Below, one piece after another: positions 33,289-44,398 of a DNA stretch of 64,000 bases (its first letter is position 1; each line of letters starts with the position of its first letter). The position numbers and the translations under genes are program-made. Under the pieces are notes generated by a model. It ran no database searches and was not told the origin of the DNA. It was given only the letters and a program-made list of their open reading frames with translations. The DNA lies in contig CACHRU010000001.1 in NCBI GenBank assembly GCA_902582345.1, positions 179,943 to 243,942 on the forward strand. Direction: 5' to 3'. Origin of the DNA: an uncultured Pelagibacteraceae bacterium (lineage in GTDB: Bacteria > Pseudomonadota > Alphaproteobacteria > Pelagibacterales > Pelagibacteraceae).

Positions 33289-34095
33289 TCACCAAATTAA
33301 CTCTCTTTGAAAATAATTTATATTAACATTATAATTTTTCAATAATTTTAATAATTCTTTGTCATTTTTAAATTCTGCTCTATGAACTCCGTTAGTTATA
33401 AAAAGTGAGTCCATATTGATATTATTTGCCCCCTTGATATCTGTTCTTAAATTATCACCAATAATTAAATTTTTTTTTTTCATGTCTAAACATATATTAT
33501 AAATTTCTTTATGAGGTTTACCAAAATAAATTACTTCACCTCCTATATCTTTAAAAATTTCAGCAATCTTACCAGCGCAAAACTCTACCTTTGAGCCCCT
33601 GTGTACCGTTAAATCTGGATTGGTACATATCAGTTTTTTTTTTGAATATTTTTCTAATAAAGATTTATAAAAATTTAAATCTTCCATCTGATCGTCGAAC
33701 AAACCAGTACATAAAATAAAGTCACATTGTTCAATTTCTGTTTTTTCTATATTTAGTCCTGAATATAAAACATTGTCTCTCTCTGGTCCAAGATGAAAAA
33801 ACTTTTTACCGTAATTTTCTTTTTCTAGTGAAATTCGAGCTGCTTGACCTGATGTCATAACATTTTTTAAATATTTTTTTTCCATTTGTAATTTCTCTAG
33901 AAATTTTACAACACTTGCACTTGGTCTAGGTGCGTTCGATAAAAAAATTATTTCTTTACCTTTATCGTTAAGTTTTTCAATAACTTCAGTTGCACCTGGA
34001 TTTAGTCGTATTCCGTTATGGACCACTCCCCACAGGTCTATGATGAAAGCATCATACTGGTTGTAAATTTCAGATAAATTTTCGAGTTTTTTCAA
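33289..34095 (-). CDS. HAD superfamily hydrolase (NagD-like, TIGR01459-type)
   Basis: DAFIIDLWGVVHNGIRLNPGA, FLSNAPRPS, YFGKPHKEIY, IIGDNLRTDIKGA. Confidence 0.88.
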   Translation of the reverse strand: MKKLENLSEIYNQYDAFIIDLWGVVHNGIRLNPGATEVIEKLNDKGKEIIFLSNAPRPSASVVKFLEKLQMEKKYLKNVMTSGQAARISLEKENYGKKFFHLGPERDNVLYSGLNIEKTEIEQCDFILCTGLFDDQMEDLNFYKSLLEKYSKKKLICTNPDLTVHRGSKVEFCAGKIAEIFKDIGGEVIYFGKPHKEIYNICLDMKKKNLIIGDNLRTDIKGANNINMDSLFITNGVHRAEFKNDKELLKLLKNYNVNINYFQRELIW

Positions 34096-34187
34096 TTTTT
34101 TACGGTCCTTTTTAAGGCTTTTATAAGAAAGTTAGCAAAATATAGCAATATTAGAGACTTTTGGGCATCAAAAATTAATTTAAAAGA

Positions 34188-34215
34188 CTTGAAATTTTGT
34201 CAAAACTCACCATAT
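34188..34215 (+). promoter_or_regulatory. Candidate heat-shock sigma32 (RpoH) promoter of groESL
   Basis: CTTGAAA then 15 nt then CCATAT (cttgaaattttgtcaaaactcaccatat), close to the RpoH pattern CTTGAAA-N11-16-CCCCATNT, ~30 bp upstream of groES. Confidence 0.6.
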
Positions 34216-34246
34216 CAAGGCTACAAACGAATTTATGGAGTAAAAT

Positions 34247-34543
34247 ATGAAATTTAAGCCACTACACGACAGAGTTTTAATAAAGGTTCTAGACAGCGAT
34301 GAAAAAACTGCAGGCGGCATTATTATCCCAGATACAGCAAAGGAAAAGCCACAAGAAGGTGAAGTCGTGGCTGTTGGCAGTGGAGCAAAAACAGAAAATG
34401 GTAAATCGGTTCCTATGGACGTAAAAGTGGGTGATATCGTTTTATTCGGAAAATGGTCGGGAACAGAAGTTAAAATTGATGGAAAAGAATATAGCATAAT
34501 GAAAGAGTCCGACATAATGGGAATTTCAAAAAGTAAAAAATAA
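34247..34543 (+). CDS. groES: Co-chaperonin GroES
   Basis: [44 protein letters not shown]. Confidence 0.98.
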   Translation: MKFKPLHDRVLIKVLDSDEKTAGGIIIPDTAKEKPQEGEVVAVGSGAKTENGKSVPMDVKVGDIVLFGKWSGTEVKIDGKEYSIMKESDIMGISKSKK

Positions 34544-36223
<1,680 letters not shown>

Positions 36224-36229
36224 TTTTAC

Positions 36230-36907
36230 CTACATCAAAGAATTTAAAAAAGGCTGCAACTTCGCAGCCTTTTTTTTTGCAAAAAATAAACACGCTGTTG
36301 AATTTAAAATTAACCCATCTTTAAGTACCCTTAAATTGTTATCAGCTAAAGTTTTGCCAGTTGAAGTGATATCTGTAATAATTTCTGAAGATCCTATAAA
36401 TGGGTATGTTTCTGTGGCTCCGAGACTTGGAATAATTTTATATTGAGTAACTCCTTTAGAAATCAAAAAATCATTAGTTAAATTTGGATATTTGGTAGCA
36501 ACTCTTAATCTTGTATTTCTTTTAGACTTAATGTCAAAAGCTACTTCCTCAAGGTCAGCAATTGTTTGTACATCTATCCAATCATCTGGGACTGCAACAA
36601 CTAAATTTGCATTTCCAAAGTCAAGTCTTCGCTTAATCACAATCTTATCCCTTAGATTTTTATCAGATTCATTCAGAAGATCTAATCCAGATACACCTAT
36701 GTCTAAAGTACCATCACTTAATCTCTGAATAATTTCTTTTGCGTGAAGAAAAATTACCTTGATATTAGAATTATTTTCAATATTTCCAAAATAATTTCTC
36801 TCTTTTTCACTTTGTAAAATTTTTAATCCACTTTTATTAAAAAAAGATATTGTTTTGTCTCTTAATCTTCCTTTGCTGGGTAATCCTATACTAATTTTAT
36901 CTTTCAT
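36230..36907 (-). CDS. hisG: ATP phosphoribosyltransferase, short catalytic form
   Basis: IGLPSKGRLRDKTISFF, DIGVSGLDLL, ITDITSTGKTLADNNL; 225 aa short form paired with hisZ. Confidence 0.95.
   Translation of the reverse strand: MKDKISIGLPSKGRLRDKTISFFNKSGLKILQSEKERNYFGNIENNSNIKVIFLHAKEIIQRLSDGTLDIGVSGLDLLNESDKNLRDKIVIKRRLDFGNANLVVAVPDDWIDVQTIADLEEVAFDIKSKRNTRLRVATKYPNLTNDFLISKGVTQYKIIPSLGATETYPFIGSSEIITDITSTGKTLADNNLRVLKDGLILNSTACLFFAKKKAAKLQPFLNSLM
36246..36278 (+). terminator. Intrinsic terminator hairpin for groESL, inside hisG coding region
   Basis: aaaaaaGGCTGC-AACTTC-GCAGCCttttttttt, 6-bp GC stem plus A/T extension followed by T9; 22 nt after groEL stop. Confidence 0.85.
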
Positions 36908-37941
36908 ATATTTTTTAAGTTAATTGCTGCTCCTACTGCTGGAATATTTTTTTTAGCACCTAAACTTTTTAACAGATCGTCATAACGACCACCTCTTGCG
37001 ATTTCTTTCTTTCCCGAAAATACCTCGAATACTATTCCTGTATAATATTCTACGTCTCTACCAAAATTAGTGATAAAATTTATATCATCTTTTATCTTTT
37101 TTAGATTTTGAATAGATTTAAAATCTTTGAAAATATTCTTTTTTAAATTATTCTTTTTTGCAAAATCTAATAATTTATCGTCAAGCATAGATAACTTGCA
37201 GTTTATTTTTAAATATGATTTTATAATTTTTACAATTTGTTTCCCATCACTAAAAGATCTTGGATCTTTAATTTTTTTTTCAAATCTATTTAAAATTTCC
37301 AATATTGATCTTCCGGCAATTAATTTGTCCTGATCTAACTTTTTCATCTCATAGAACTTCTTTTTATCAGTATCAAATGTAACAGCATCAATATCTGTAT
37401 TTTCTTCTAATCGTATTAAAAGTTCTTCAAAATAACTTGGTCTCCAAAAATGTCTTATTAATCTTAATTTCCATCTTTCAGGCATATCAAGCGAGTTAAT
37501 TAAACTTTTGAATAAATTTATATCACCAACTTTAATTTGAATTTTTTTATTATTTATTTTTTTTGCTGCACTTAAAATTGTACTGATCACTTTATAATCA
37601 TCATGAATTCGATTTTTTGAGCCAAAGATCTCTATACCTAATTGATCATTGATAAAATTAGAACCTTTATTATTAGATCTTCTATATGCTTGACCGGAAT
37701 AATAAATTTTTGAAGAAGATTTTTTTTTCAAAAAGCTTATACAAGATGCAACCGTTAAATCGGGTCTCAAACACATAGTTTTTCCATCTTCTCTTTTAAA
37801 AGTAAGCATGGATCGTCTAAATTTTTCCCCTGATCTCTCGATTATATACTCGGAGTCAAGTAAAACATCTGGTTCTGACAAAACAAAACTATTTTTCTTG
37901 AAAATTTTAATTATGACTTCAGATAATTTTTTTGATTTCAT
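36904..37941 (-). CDS. hisZ: ATP phosphoribosyltransferase regulatory subunit (HisRS paralog)
   Basis: HisRS-like catalytic fold: LRPDLTVASCISFL, GRDVEYYTGIVFEVF, ARGGRYDDLL, no anticodon domain; directly upstream of short hisG. Confidence 0.88.
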   Translation of the reverse strand: MKSKKLSEVIIKIFKKNSFVLSEPDVLLDSEYIIERSGEKFRRSMLTFKREDGKTMCLRPDLTVASCISFLKKKSSSKIYYSGQAYRRSNNKGSNFINDQLGIEIFGSKNRIHDDYKVISTILSAAKKINNKKIQIKVGDINLFKSLINSLDMPERWKLRLIRHFWRPSYFEELLIRLEENTDIDAVTFDTDKKKFYEMKKLDQDKLIAGRSILEILNRFEKKIKDPRSFSDGKQIVKIIKSYLKINCKLSMLDDKLLDFAKKNNLKKNIFKDFKSIQNLKKIKDDINFITNFGRDVEYYTGIVFEVFSGKKEIARGGRYDDLLKSLGAKKNIPAVGAAINLKNI

Positions 37942-39253
37942 TAACTAATTCCTTTATTTCAATTGATCTTTCATCTCCTGAACTTAAATTTCTTAAAGTA
38001 GGTTTACCTGATTTAATTTCATCTTCGCCATATAAAATTACAGCCGGAGAGTTGATTTTATTTGCATATTCCATTTGTTTTTTTAATTTACCTTCGCCAG
38101 GATATATTTCGGTACTTACACCAGCTTCTCTTAATAATTTTTGTAAATCGATGTATTCCTTCATAGAGTTTTTACTAAATACACAAATCACAACAGGTTT
38201 AGATTGTTTAATTTTAAATTCCTTTTTTTGCATCAATGCATAAACTAATCGATCTAAACCTATTGATATACCGGTGGCAGGAGCATCATAGTTACCAAAA
38301 TTATTGACTAAATTATCATATCTACCCCCGCCACCGATTGAACCAAATTGAATTACTTGACCTTTATTATTTTTAACATCAAATTTCAAATTCACCTCAA
38401 AAATTACACCAGTGTAATATTCAAGCCCTCTTATAATCGAGGGATCAAATTCGAAATTACTGAAATTATAATTTTTAAAAATTTTAAATATTTCTTCTAA
38501 GTCTTGTGTTTCCGGTAACTTTTTCTTCAACTCATTTTCTATAATCTCAATATTCTTCGAACTTAAGTTTGCTCCTTTTGTAAAGTCTCCAGATTTATCT
38601 TTCCTGCCTTCGCCTAACAATTGTTTAACCCCGTTCCATCCAAGTCTATCAATTTTATCTAAAGCTCTTAAAGAAGAAAGTTTTTGCTGTTCATCTTTAA
38701 TATTAATTTTTTTGAATAATTCTTCAGTTATTTTTCTTGATGAAATTTTTATTACATATTCCGACTTAAGTAGACCACATTTTTCAAGAATTTCTGAAAT
38801 CATCACACATAATTCTGCATCAGCTTGCAAACTTTTGGTTCCGACAAAATCAGCATCAAATTGTAAGAATTCTCTGAATCTTCCTGGTCCAGGTTTTTCG
38901 TTTCGCCAGACTGTCCCAAGTTGATATCTTTTAAACGGTTTTGGAATTTCTAGATAATTTTTTGCTACATACCTTGCTAAGGGTGCAGTAAGATCATACC
39001 TTAAAGATAGCCATTTACTCTCATCTTTAAATGAAAAGACACCTCCATCTGGTCTATCTTTATCAGGTAAAAATTTTCCAATGCTTTCCGTATACTCGAA
39101 ACTTGGTGTTTCAAGATATTTAAATCCATACCGAATCATAACTTCTTTGATATTAGAAATTATAAAATCACGTACGAGCAATTCTTTTTCTTGTCTATCA
39201 ATAAACCCTAATGGTAAATCTTTTAAAGGTTTGTTTTTTTTATTTTTCGTCAT
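37919..39253 (-). CDS. hisS: Histidyl-tRNA synthetase
   Basis: LRYDLTAPLARYVA, QFDADFVG, RGLEYYTGVIFEV, GGGGRYDNLV; true start ATG at 39253 (MTKNKKNK), track start lies inside tRNA-His. Confidence 0.95.
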   Translation of the reverse strand: MTKNKKNKPLKDLPLGFIDRQEKELLVRDFIISNIKEVMIRYGFKYLETPSFEYTESIGKFLPDKDRPDGGVFSFKDESKWLSLRYDLTAPLARYVAKNYLEIPKPFKRYQLGTVWRNEKPGPGRFREFLQFDADFVGTKSLQADAELCVMISEILEKCGLLKSEYVIKISSRKITEELFKKINIKDEQQKLSSLRALDKIDRLGWNGVKQLLGEGRKDKSGDFTKGANLSSKNIEIIENELKKKLPETQDLEEIFKIFKNYNFSNFEFDPSIIRGLEYYTGVIFEVNLKFDVKNNKGQVIQFGSIGGGGRYDNLVNNFGNYDAPATGISIGLDRLVYALMQKKEFKIKQSKPVVICVFSKNSMKEYIDLQKLLREAGVSTEIYPGEGKLKKQMEYANKINSPAVILYGEDEIKSGKPTLRNLSSGDERSIEIKELVNEIKKII

Positions 39254-39257
39254 TGTT

Positions 39258-39334
39258 TGGTACAGCAGGGTGGATTCGAACCACCGACCCCTAGTTCCAC
39301 AAACTAGTGCTCTAACCAACTGAGCTACTGCTGC
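39258..39334 (-). tRNA. tRNA-His(GTG), CCA encoded, no genomic G-1, A73
   Basis: Minus strand: GCAGCAG TA GCTC AGTTGGTTA GAGC A CTAGT TTGTGGA ACTAG GGGTC GGTGG TTCGAAT CCACC CTGCTGT A CCA folds as full cloverleaf with GTG anticodon. Confidence 0.97.
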
Positions 39335-39510
39335 ATAACTCCTTTTTATATTAATTATTAATAAATTTATATTTTAAAATTATGTAATGATTTAGCTAAG
39401 CAATAGCCTAGCGTGCATTCTGTGAGAATGTGAATTATTTTGGAATGTATTTTTTATAAACATTAATACCTATGTAGGAAAAAAATGTGTCTTTTTCAAG
39501 GATTAATTAA

Positions 39511-39541
39511 CGGGACGAGCTCAAAAAGCCTTTGTCCCGCT
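39511..39541 (-). terminator. Candidate stem-loop downstream of cspA
   Basis: Minus strand GCGGGACaaaggctttttgagctcGTCCCGt, inverted repeat 24 nt past the cspA stop; U tract after stem is weak. Confidence 0.5.
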
Positions 39542-39565
39542 AATTATAGTTTGGAAAATTTAGAA

Positions 39566-39778
39566 TTAAGATGTTTTCTGCAATTTAACTGCAGCAGGAC
39601 CTTTTTCCGTGCTTTCCACTTCGAACGTTAGCTCATCACCTTCGTTTAAATATTTTAAACCAGCTTCTCTAACAGCTGAAGAATGAACGAACACGTCTTT
39701 TTCTTTGTCTTCTCGCTCAATGAAACCATATCCTTTAGTACCATTGAACCACTTTACTTTACCTTTTAGTGTACTCAT
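39566..39778 (-). CDS. Cold-shock protein, CspA family
   Basis: [31 protein letters not shown]. Confidence 0.98.
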   Translation of the reverse strand: MSTLKGKVKWFNGTKGYGFIEREDKEKDVFVHSSAVREAGLKYLNEGDELTFEVESTEKGPAAVKLQKTS

Positions 39779-39939
39779 TATTTACTTATCCTTATTGTTA
39801 TTTAACTTATGCTAATTTAAAACTAATATAATTAATTTAAACTAACCCTGCCTCTTTACTAAAATTAGCTAGATAATGTCAAGAATTGATTGCAGTTTTT
39901 CAAATATATTTGCATATATTGTCTATTTTGCCACAAGAT

Positions 39940-41046
39940 TTATTTAAATACAGTGAAAAGCGATATTAATATTGCTGTCATTAATACTATATAAATATAT
40001 TTAAATTGGATAAAATTTCTTTTAATTTTATGATAAAACGGCTCTTGAAAACCTAATCCTGTGTCGCTCAAATTTGATGATTTTGTAAATCCTTTTTCTC
40101 TACCAATCTTTAAAAACTTTGATTTTCTGTGTTGATAAACTTGCTCATTAGTTAAGTTATCAAAAAATTTAAGATTTTTTATTAAAGAGTTTTTAACTTC
40201 ATCAGCAATTACCTCTGGATCTCTATGAGCTCCACCGACTGGCTCTTCTATTATTTCATCGATAATTCCAAGATTTAATAAATCTTTTGCCGTAAGTTTC
40301 ATCGCTTCAGCTGCCTCTAGCGATTTAGATGGATCTCTCCATAAAATAGAGGCACATCCCTCTGGAGAAATTACAGAATAAATTGAATTTTCTAACATTA
40401 TAACTTTATTGGATGATGCTAATGCGATAGCACCGCCTGAACCCCCCTCACCGATAATTACTGAGATGTTTGGTACACCTAACGACATTGAACATTCTAT
40501 AGAATTTGCTATTGCAGATGCTTGTCCTCTTTGCTCAGCGCCAATACCTGGGTAAGCTCCAGGAGTATCAATAAAAGTTAGAACAGGAATATTAAATCTA
40601 TTAGCTAAATTCATTAGTCTAACGCATTTTCTATAACCCTCTGGCCGCATCATTCCAAAATTTCTTTCTATTCTACTATTTAAGTCTTCTCCTTTTTCTT
40701 GGCCAATTACCAAAACAGATTTTTCATTTAGAAGACCAAAACCTGCTATTACAGATTTATCGTCCCCGAAATACCTATCTCCTGAGAGCGCAGTAAAATT
40801 TGAAAATATTCTTTCAATATAAAATTTTGCTCTTGGTCTATCTTCATGTCTAGCCACAAGCGTTTTTTGCCAACTGTTCAAATTAGCATAAGTTTGTTTA
40901 AGCTTCTCATTAATTTCTATTTCAGTAGTTTTAATTTTTTGGGTGTCAACTTCAGAAATACCCTCGGTACCAAATGGGCTTTTCAAGTTTTCAACTTCTT
41001 CTTCTAATGATTTAATTTCTTTTTCAAATTCGAGATAATTTTTCAT
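39940..41046 (-). CDS. accA: Acetyl-CoA carboxylase carboxyltransferase subunit alpha, with C-terminal TM extension
   Basis: FIDTPGAYPGIGAEQRGQASAIA, IGEGGSGGAIALA, SVISPEGCASILW; extra ~50 aa after FLKIGR. Confidence 0.96.
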   Translation of the reverse strand: MKNYLEFEKEIKSLEEEVENLKSPFGTEGISEVDTQKIKTTEIEINEKLKQTYANLNSWQKTLVARHEDRPRAKFYIERIFSNFTALSGDRYFGDDKSVIAGFGLLNEKSVLVIGQEKGEDLNSRIERNFGMMRPEGYRKCVRLMNLANRFNIPVLTFIDTPGAYPGIGAEQRGQASAIANSIECSMSLGVPNISVIIGEGGSGGAIALASSNKVIMLENSIYSVISPEGCASILWRDPSKSLEAAEAMKLTAKDLLNLGIIDEIIEEPVGGAHRDPEVIADEVKNSLIKNLKFFDNLTNEQVYQHRKSKFLKIGREKGFTKSSNLSDTGLGFQEPFYHKIKRNFIQFKYIYIVLMTAILISLFTVFK

Positions 41047-41164
41047 AACTGTATTATAATTCCCCTTTTAATAGAATTCAATTAAGACAAAATATTGACA
41101 CTTTGCCACTAAATGCAATTAATATTTGACTTTGAATACCACCTGGGAGAAAATAATTCAAATC

Positions 41165-41309
41165 GGGAGAGACTATTTAAATATAGCGCCGAAGGAGCAA
41201 CCACCCCGGAAACTCTCAGGCAAAAGGACCGAAAACTAAAAAAATTCTGGAAAGAGATAGTATCTCACCGAAGGAGTAATTCTCTCAGGTACCAATACAG
41301 ACGGGGCAA
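41165..41309 (+). promoter_or_regulatory. Tandem glycine riboswitch (two gcvT-type aptamers) upstream of glcB
   Basis: Aptamer 1 (~41165-41232): gggagag...gccgaaggagcaaccaccccggaaactctcaggcaaaaggacc; aptamer 2 (~41247-41309): ctggaaagagat...caccgaaggagtaattctctcaggtaccaatacagacgggg. Confidence 0.93.
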
Positions 41310-41323
41310 ATGAATTGGTGCAT

Positions 41324-43462
41324 ATGAACACTATAGTAAAAAATGGCTTAAAAATAAATTCAAAATTTTTTGAATTTGTAAATAAGGAAATCTTACCAGG
41401 TACTAACATCAATGCTGAAAAGTTTTGGGAAAAGTTTCAGGAAGTTGTTCACGAGTTGGCCCCAATTAACAAATCTTTATTAAAAAAAAGAGAGACTATT
41501 CAAAGTAAAATTGATGAATGGCACTTAAAAAATAAAGATAAAAATTTTAACAAACAAGATTATACAAATTTTTTAAAATCAATCGCATATATTCATGAGG
41601 AAAAAGAAGATTTTCAAATAGAAACTTCTAATGTAGATCTTGAGATTTCTTCAATCGCTGGGCCGCAGCTGGTTGTACCTGTTGATAATGCAAGATATGC
41701 GTTGAATGCGGCAAACGCTCGATGGGGAAGTTTGTATGATGCACTTTACGGTACTGACGCTTTACCAGGGAAAAAAGTTTCAGGTTACGACGCCGAGAGG
41801 GCTTTAAAAGTAATAAATTATGTAAGAGATTTTTTAAATGACACTATACCGTTATCCGATACTTCTTGGAATGAAGTTACAAATATTATTGTAAAAGGTG
41901 ATAACCTTATTTTTTTAACGGAAAAAAAAGAAAGTTTTCTTAAAAACAAAAATCAGTTTATAGGTTACCGTGGAGATAAAGAAAATCTTGAGTCAATCTT
42001 AGTTAAAAATAATAATTTACATATTGATATAATTATAAATCCAAATAACGACATCGGCAAAATAGATAAAGCTTCTATTTCAGATATCATAGTAGAATCT
42101 GCACTATCGACTATAATAGATAATGAAGACTCTGTAGCTGCGGTCGATGCTGATGATAAAATTAAATGTTACAGAAACTGGTTGGGTCTGATGAAAGGTG
42201 ATTTAGAAACTAAAATGGAGAAAAATGGAAAAAAATTTACTAGAAAGTTAAATCCTAATAGAAGTTATATTTCACCAAATGGTGAAAAAATTTCTCTTCA
42301 TGGAAGAGCTTTACTTTTAAATAGAAATGTTGGTCATTTAATGACTAATCCCACAATCATATTAAAGGATGGATCAGAAATTCCTGAAGGAATTATGGAC
42401 GCTTTTTTTTCTACTCTATGTGCATTACACGATTTTCAAAACAAAAATAATTCAAGAACGGGTTCGGTATATATAGTGAAACCTAAGATGCATGGACCTG
42501 AGGAAGTTTCATTTACAAATAAACTTTTTGAAAAAGTGGAACAGGTTTTAGATATTCCAAAATATTCTATTAAAGTAGGGATTATGGATGAAGAGAGAAG
42601 AACAACAATCAATCTCAAAGAGTGTATCAGACAAGTAAAAAATAGAATTGTTTTTATAAACACTGGTTTTTTGGACAGAACAGGAGATGAAATGCATACA
42701 TCATTTGAGGCTGGACCCATGATATTTAAGGGAGATATGAAAAAATCTACATGGTTGAATACTTATGAAGACTGGAATGTAGATATTGGTTTGAGTTGTG
42801 GTTTTTCAGGTAAAGCACAAATAGGCAAAGGTATGTGGGCCATGCCGGATCAAATGGGGAATATGATGGAACAGAAAATTAGCCACCCTAAATCTGGTGC
42901 TAATTGTGCTTGGGTTCCCTCTCCTACAGCTGCTACTCTTCATGCTCTTCATTATCATAAGGTTAATGTTTTTGAAGAACAAAAAAAAATTAAGAAAAGA
43001 TCAAAGGCAAAAATAGAAAATATTTTAGAGATTCCTATGGCAGATAGACCAAATTGGTCTACAGAAGATATAAATCGCGAGCTAGAAAATAATGCTCAGG
43101 GTATTCTTGGTTATGTTGTGAGATGGGTTGATCAAGGTATTGGTTGCTCTAAAGTTCCTGATATTAATAACACTGGTCTTATGGAGGACAGAGCGACACT
43201 CAGAATTTCTTCTCAGCATATAGCTAATTGGTTACATCATAAAATTTGTAGTGAGGAGCAAGTTATGAAAATCTTAAAGAAAATGGCTACTATAGTAGAT
43301 AAACAAAATGAGAAAGATCAAAACTATCTTCCCATGTCTAAAGATTTTAACAAATCCATAGCTTTTAAAGCGGCATGCGACTTAATTTTTAAAGGGAGAG
43401 TACAACCATCTGGCTATACTGAGCCTCTTTTACATCAACGAAGACTCGAAAAAAAAAGATAG
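41324..43462 (+). CDS. glcB: Malate synthase G
   Basis: [45 protein letters not shown]-like ([20 protein letters not shown]), [22 protein letters not shown] at 41324 preferred to track start. Confidence 0.97.
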   Translation: MNTIVKNGLKINSKFFEFVNKEILPGTNINAEKFWEKFQEVVHELAPINKSLLKKRETIQSKIDEWHLKNKDKNFNKQDYTNFLKSIAYIHEEKEDFQIETSNVDLEISSIAGPQLVVPVDNARYALNAANARWGSLYDALYGTDALPGKKVSGYDAERALKVINYVRDFLNDTIPLSDTSWNEVTNIIVKGDNLIFLTEKKESFLKNKNQFIGYRGDKENLESILVKNNNLHIDIIINPNNDIGKIDKASISDIIVESALSTIIDNEDSVAAVDADDKIKCYRNWLGLMKGDLETKMEKNGKKFTRKLNPNRSYISPNGEKISLHGRALLLNRNVGHLMTNPTIILKDGSEIPEGIMDAFFSTLCALHDFQNKNNSRTGSVYIVKPKMHGPEEVSFTNKLFEKVEQVLDIPKYSIKVGIMDEERRTTINLKECIRQVKNRIVFINTGFLDRTGDEMHTSFEAGPMIFKGDMKKSTWLNTYEDWNVDIGLSCGFSGKAQIGKGMWAMPDQMGNMMEQKISHPKSGANCAWVPSPTAATLHALHYHKVNVFEEQKKIKKRSKAKIENILEIPMADRPNWSTEDINRELENNAQGILGYVVRWVDQGIGCSKVPDINNTGLMEDRATLRISSQHIANWLHHKICSEEQVMKILKKMATIVDKQNEKDQNYLPMSKDFNKSIAFKAACDLIFKGRVQPSGYTEPLLHQRRLEKKR

Positions 43463-43471
43463 CATCATAGT

Positions 43472-44077
43472 TTAATCACTAGTAACGGGTACTCTATTTT
43501 TAAATGCTGAAAATAGTGTACCATCATCAAGTTGTTCTATTTCTCCACCAACTGGTAGTCCTTGTGCAAGTTTAGTAATTTTAATTTTATCATTTTTAAT
43601 AGCATCTTCTATATAATGGGCAGTTGTTTGACCTTCAATTGTTGCACTGGTAGCTATAATTACCTCTTTTAAACTATTTTTTTTAATTCTTTTAAAAAGG
43701 GACTCCATCAATAAATTTTTTTGGCTTTGACCCTCAGTAGAATTTAACGTTCCACCTAGAATATGGTAATGACCTTTAAAAATATTAGCCGACTTTATAA
43801 CCCACATATCTGCTAAGTTTTCAACTACACAAATCTTATCAAATTGATTATTTTTTTCACAAATACAATCTTGATCCAATAACTTTAAGTTTCCACAATT
43901 ATTGCAACGGATAACTTTTTTGTAAACTTTAGCTAAAGATTGAGCTAACGGTTTAATTATACTTTCTTTATTATTAATTAATTTTAAAACAATTCTTTTA
44001 GCAGATTTTGGTCCTAAACCTGGCAATTTTGAAAAATGTTTTATTATATCTTCTATTTCTTGAATTTGATTATCCAT
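43472..44077 (-). CDS. recR: Recombination protein RecR
   Basis: FSKLPGLGPKSAKRIVL, CxxC...CICE zinc finger, HILGGTLNSTEG. Confidence 0.96.
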   Translation of the reverse strand: MDNQIQEIEDIIKHFSKLPGLGPKSAKRIVLKLINNKESIIKPLAQSLAKVYKKVIRCNNCGNLKLLDQDCICEKNNQFDKICVVENLADMWVIKSANIFKGHYHILGGTLNSTEGQSQKNLLMESLFKRIKKNSLKEVIIATSATIEGQTTAHYIEDAIKNDKIKITKLAQGLPVGGEIEQLDDGTLFSAFKNRVPVTSD

Positions 44078-44398
44078 TTAAAAAGGAAGTTTAAAGTCCA
44101 TTGGGAGGTTGATGCCTCCAGTTATTTTTGAAATCTCCTCATTTGATTTTTTTTTTAAATTATCTTTTGCATTATTATATGCAGCGATTATTAGATCTAT
44201 AATTATTTCCTGAGTTTCTTTTTTTGCTTCTTCACTAATTTTAATTGACTTTATTTCATAATTTCCATTTAAAATAACTGAAACTAAATTTCCACCTGAA
44301 TTACCTGTAACTTCAATGTTTTTTATTTTTTCTTGAGCTGATTTCATTTTTGCCTGTAACTCTTTTGCTTTAGATAGCATATCATCAAAATTAGTCAT
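44078..44398 (-). CDS. YbaB/EbfC nucleoid-associated protein
   Basis: MLSKAKELQAKMKSAQEKIKNIEVTGNSGGNLVSVILNG; between dnaX and recR. Confidence 0.95.
   Translation of the reverse strand: MTNFDDMLSKAKELQAKMKSAQEKIKNIEVTGNSGGNLVSVILNGNYEIKSIKISEEAKKETQEIIIDLIIAAYNNAKDNLKKKSNEEISKITGGINLPMDFKLPF

Noticed and set aside
36904-39253. Apparent duplication of histidyl-tRNA synthetase
   Set aside because: The shorter copy lacks the anticodon domain and precedes a short HisG, so it is HisZ, a known HisRS paralog.
39081-39323. 80-aa plus-strand ORF (…WYSRVDSNHRPLVPQTSALTN)
   Set aside because: Antisense to hisS and translated tRNA-His complement; a common spurious annotation pattern.
39258-39334. 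tRNA-His as a possible integration site for a genomic island
   Set aside because: Both sides are core genes in the same orientation; no integrase or att-like direct repeat seen.
41113-41313. 66-aa ORF upstream of glcB
   Set aside because: It lies across the tandem glycine riboswitch; sequence conservation there is RNA structural, not coding.
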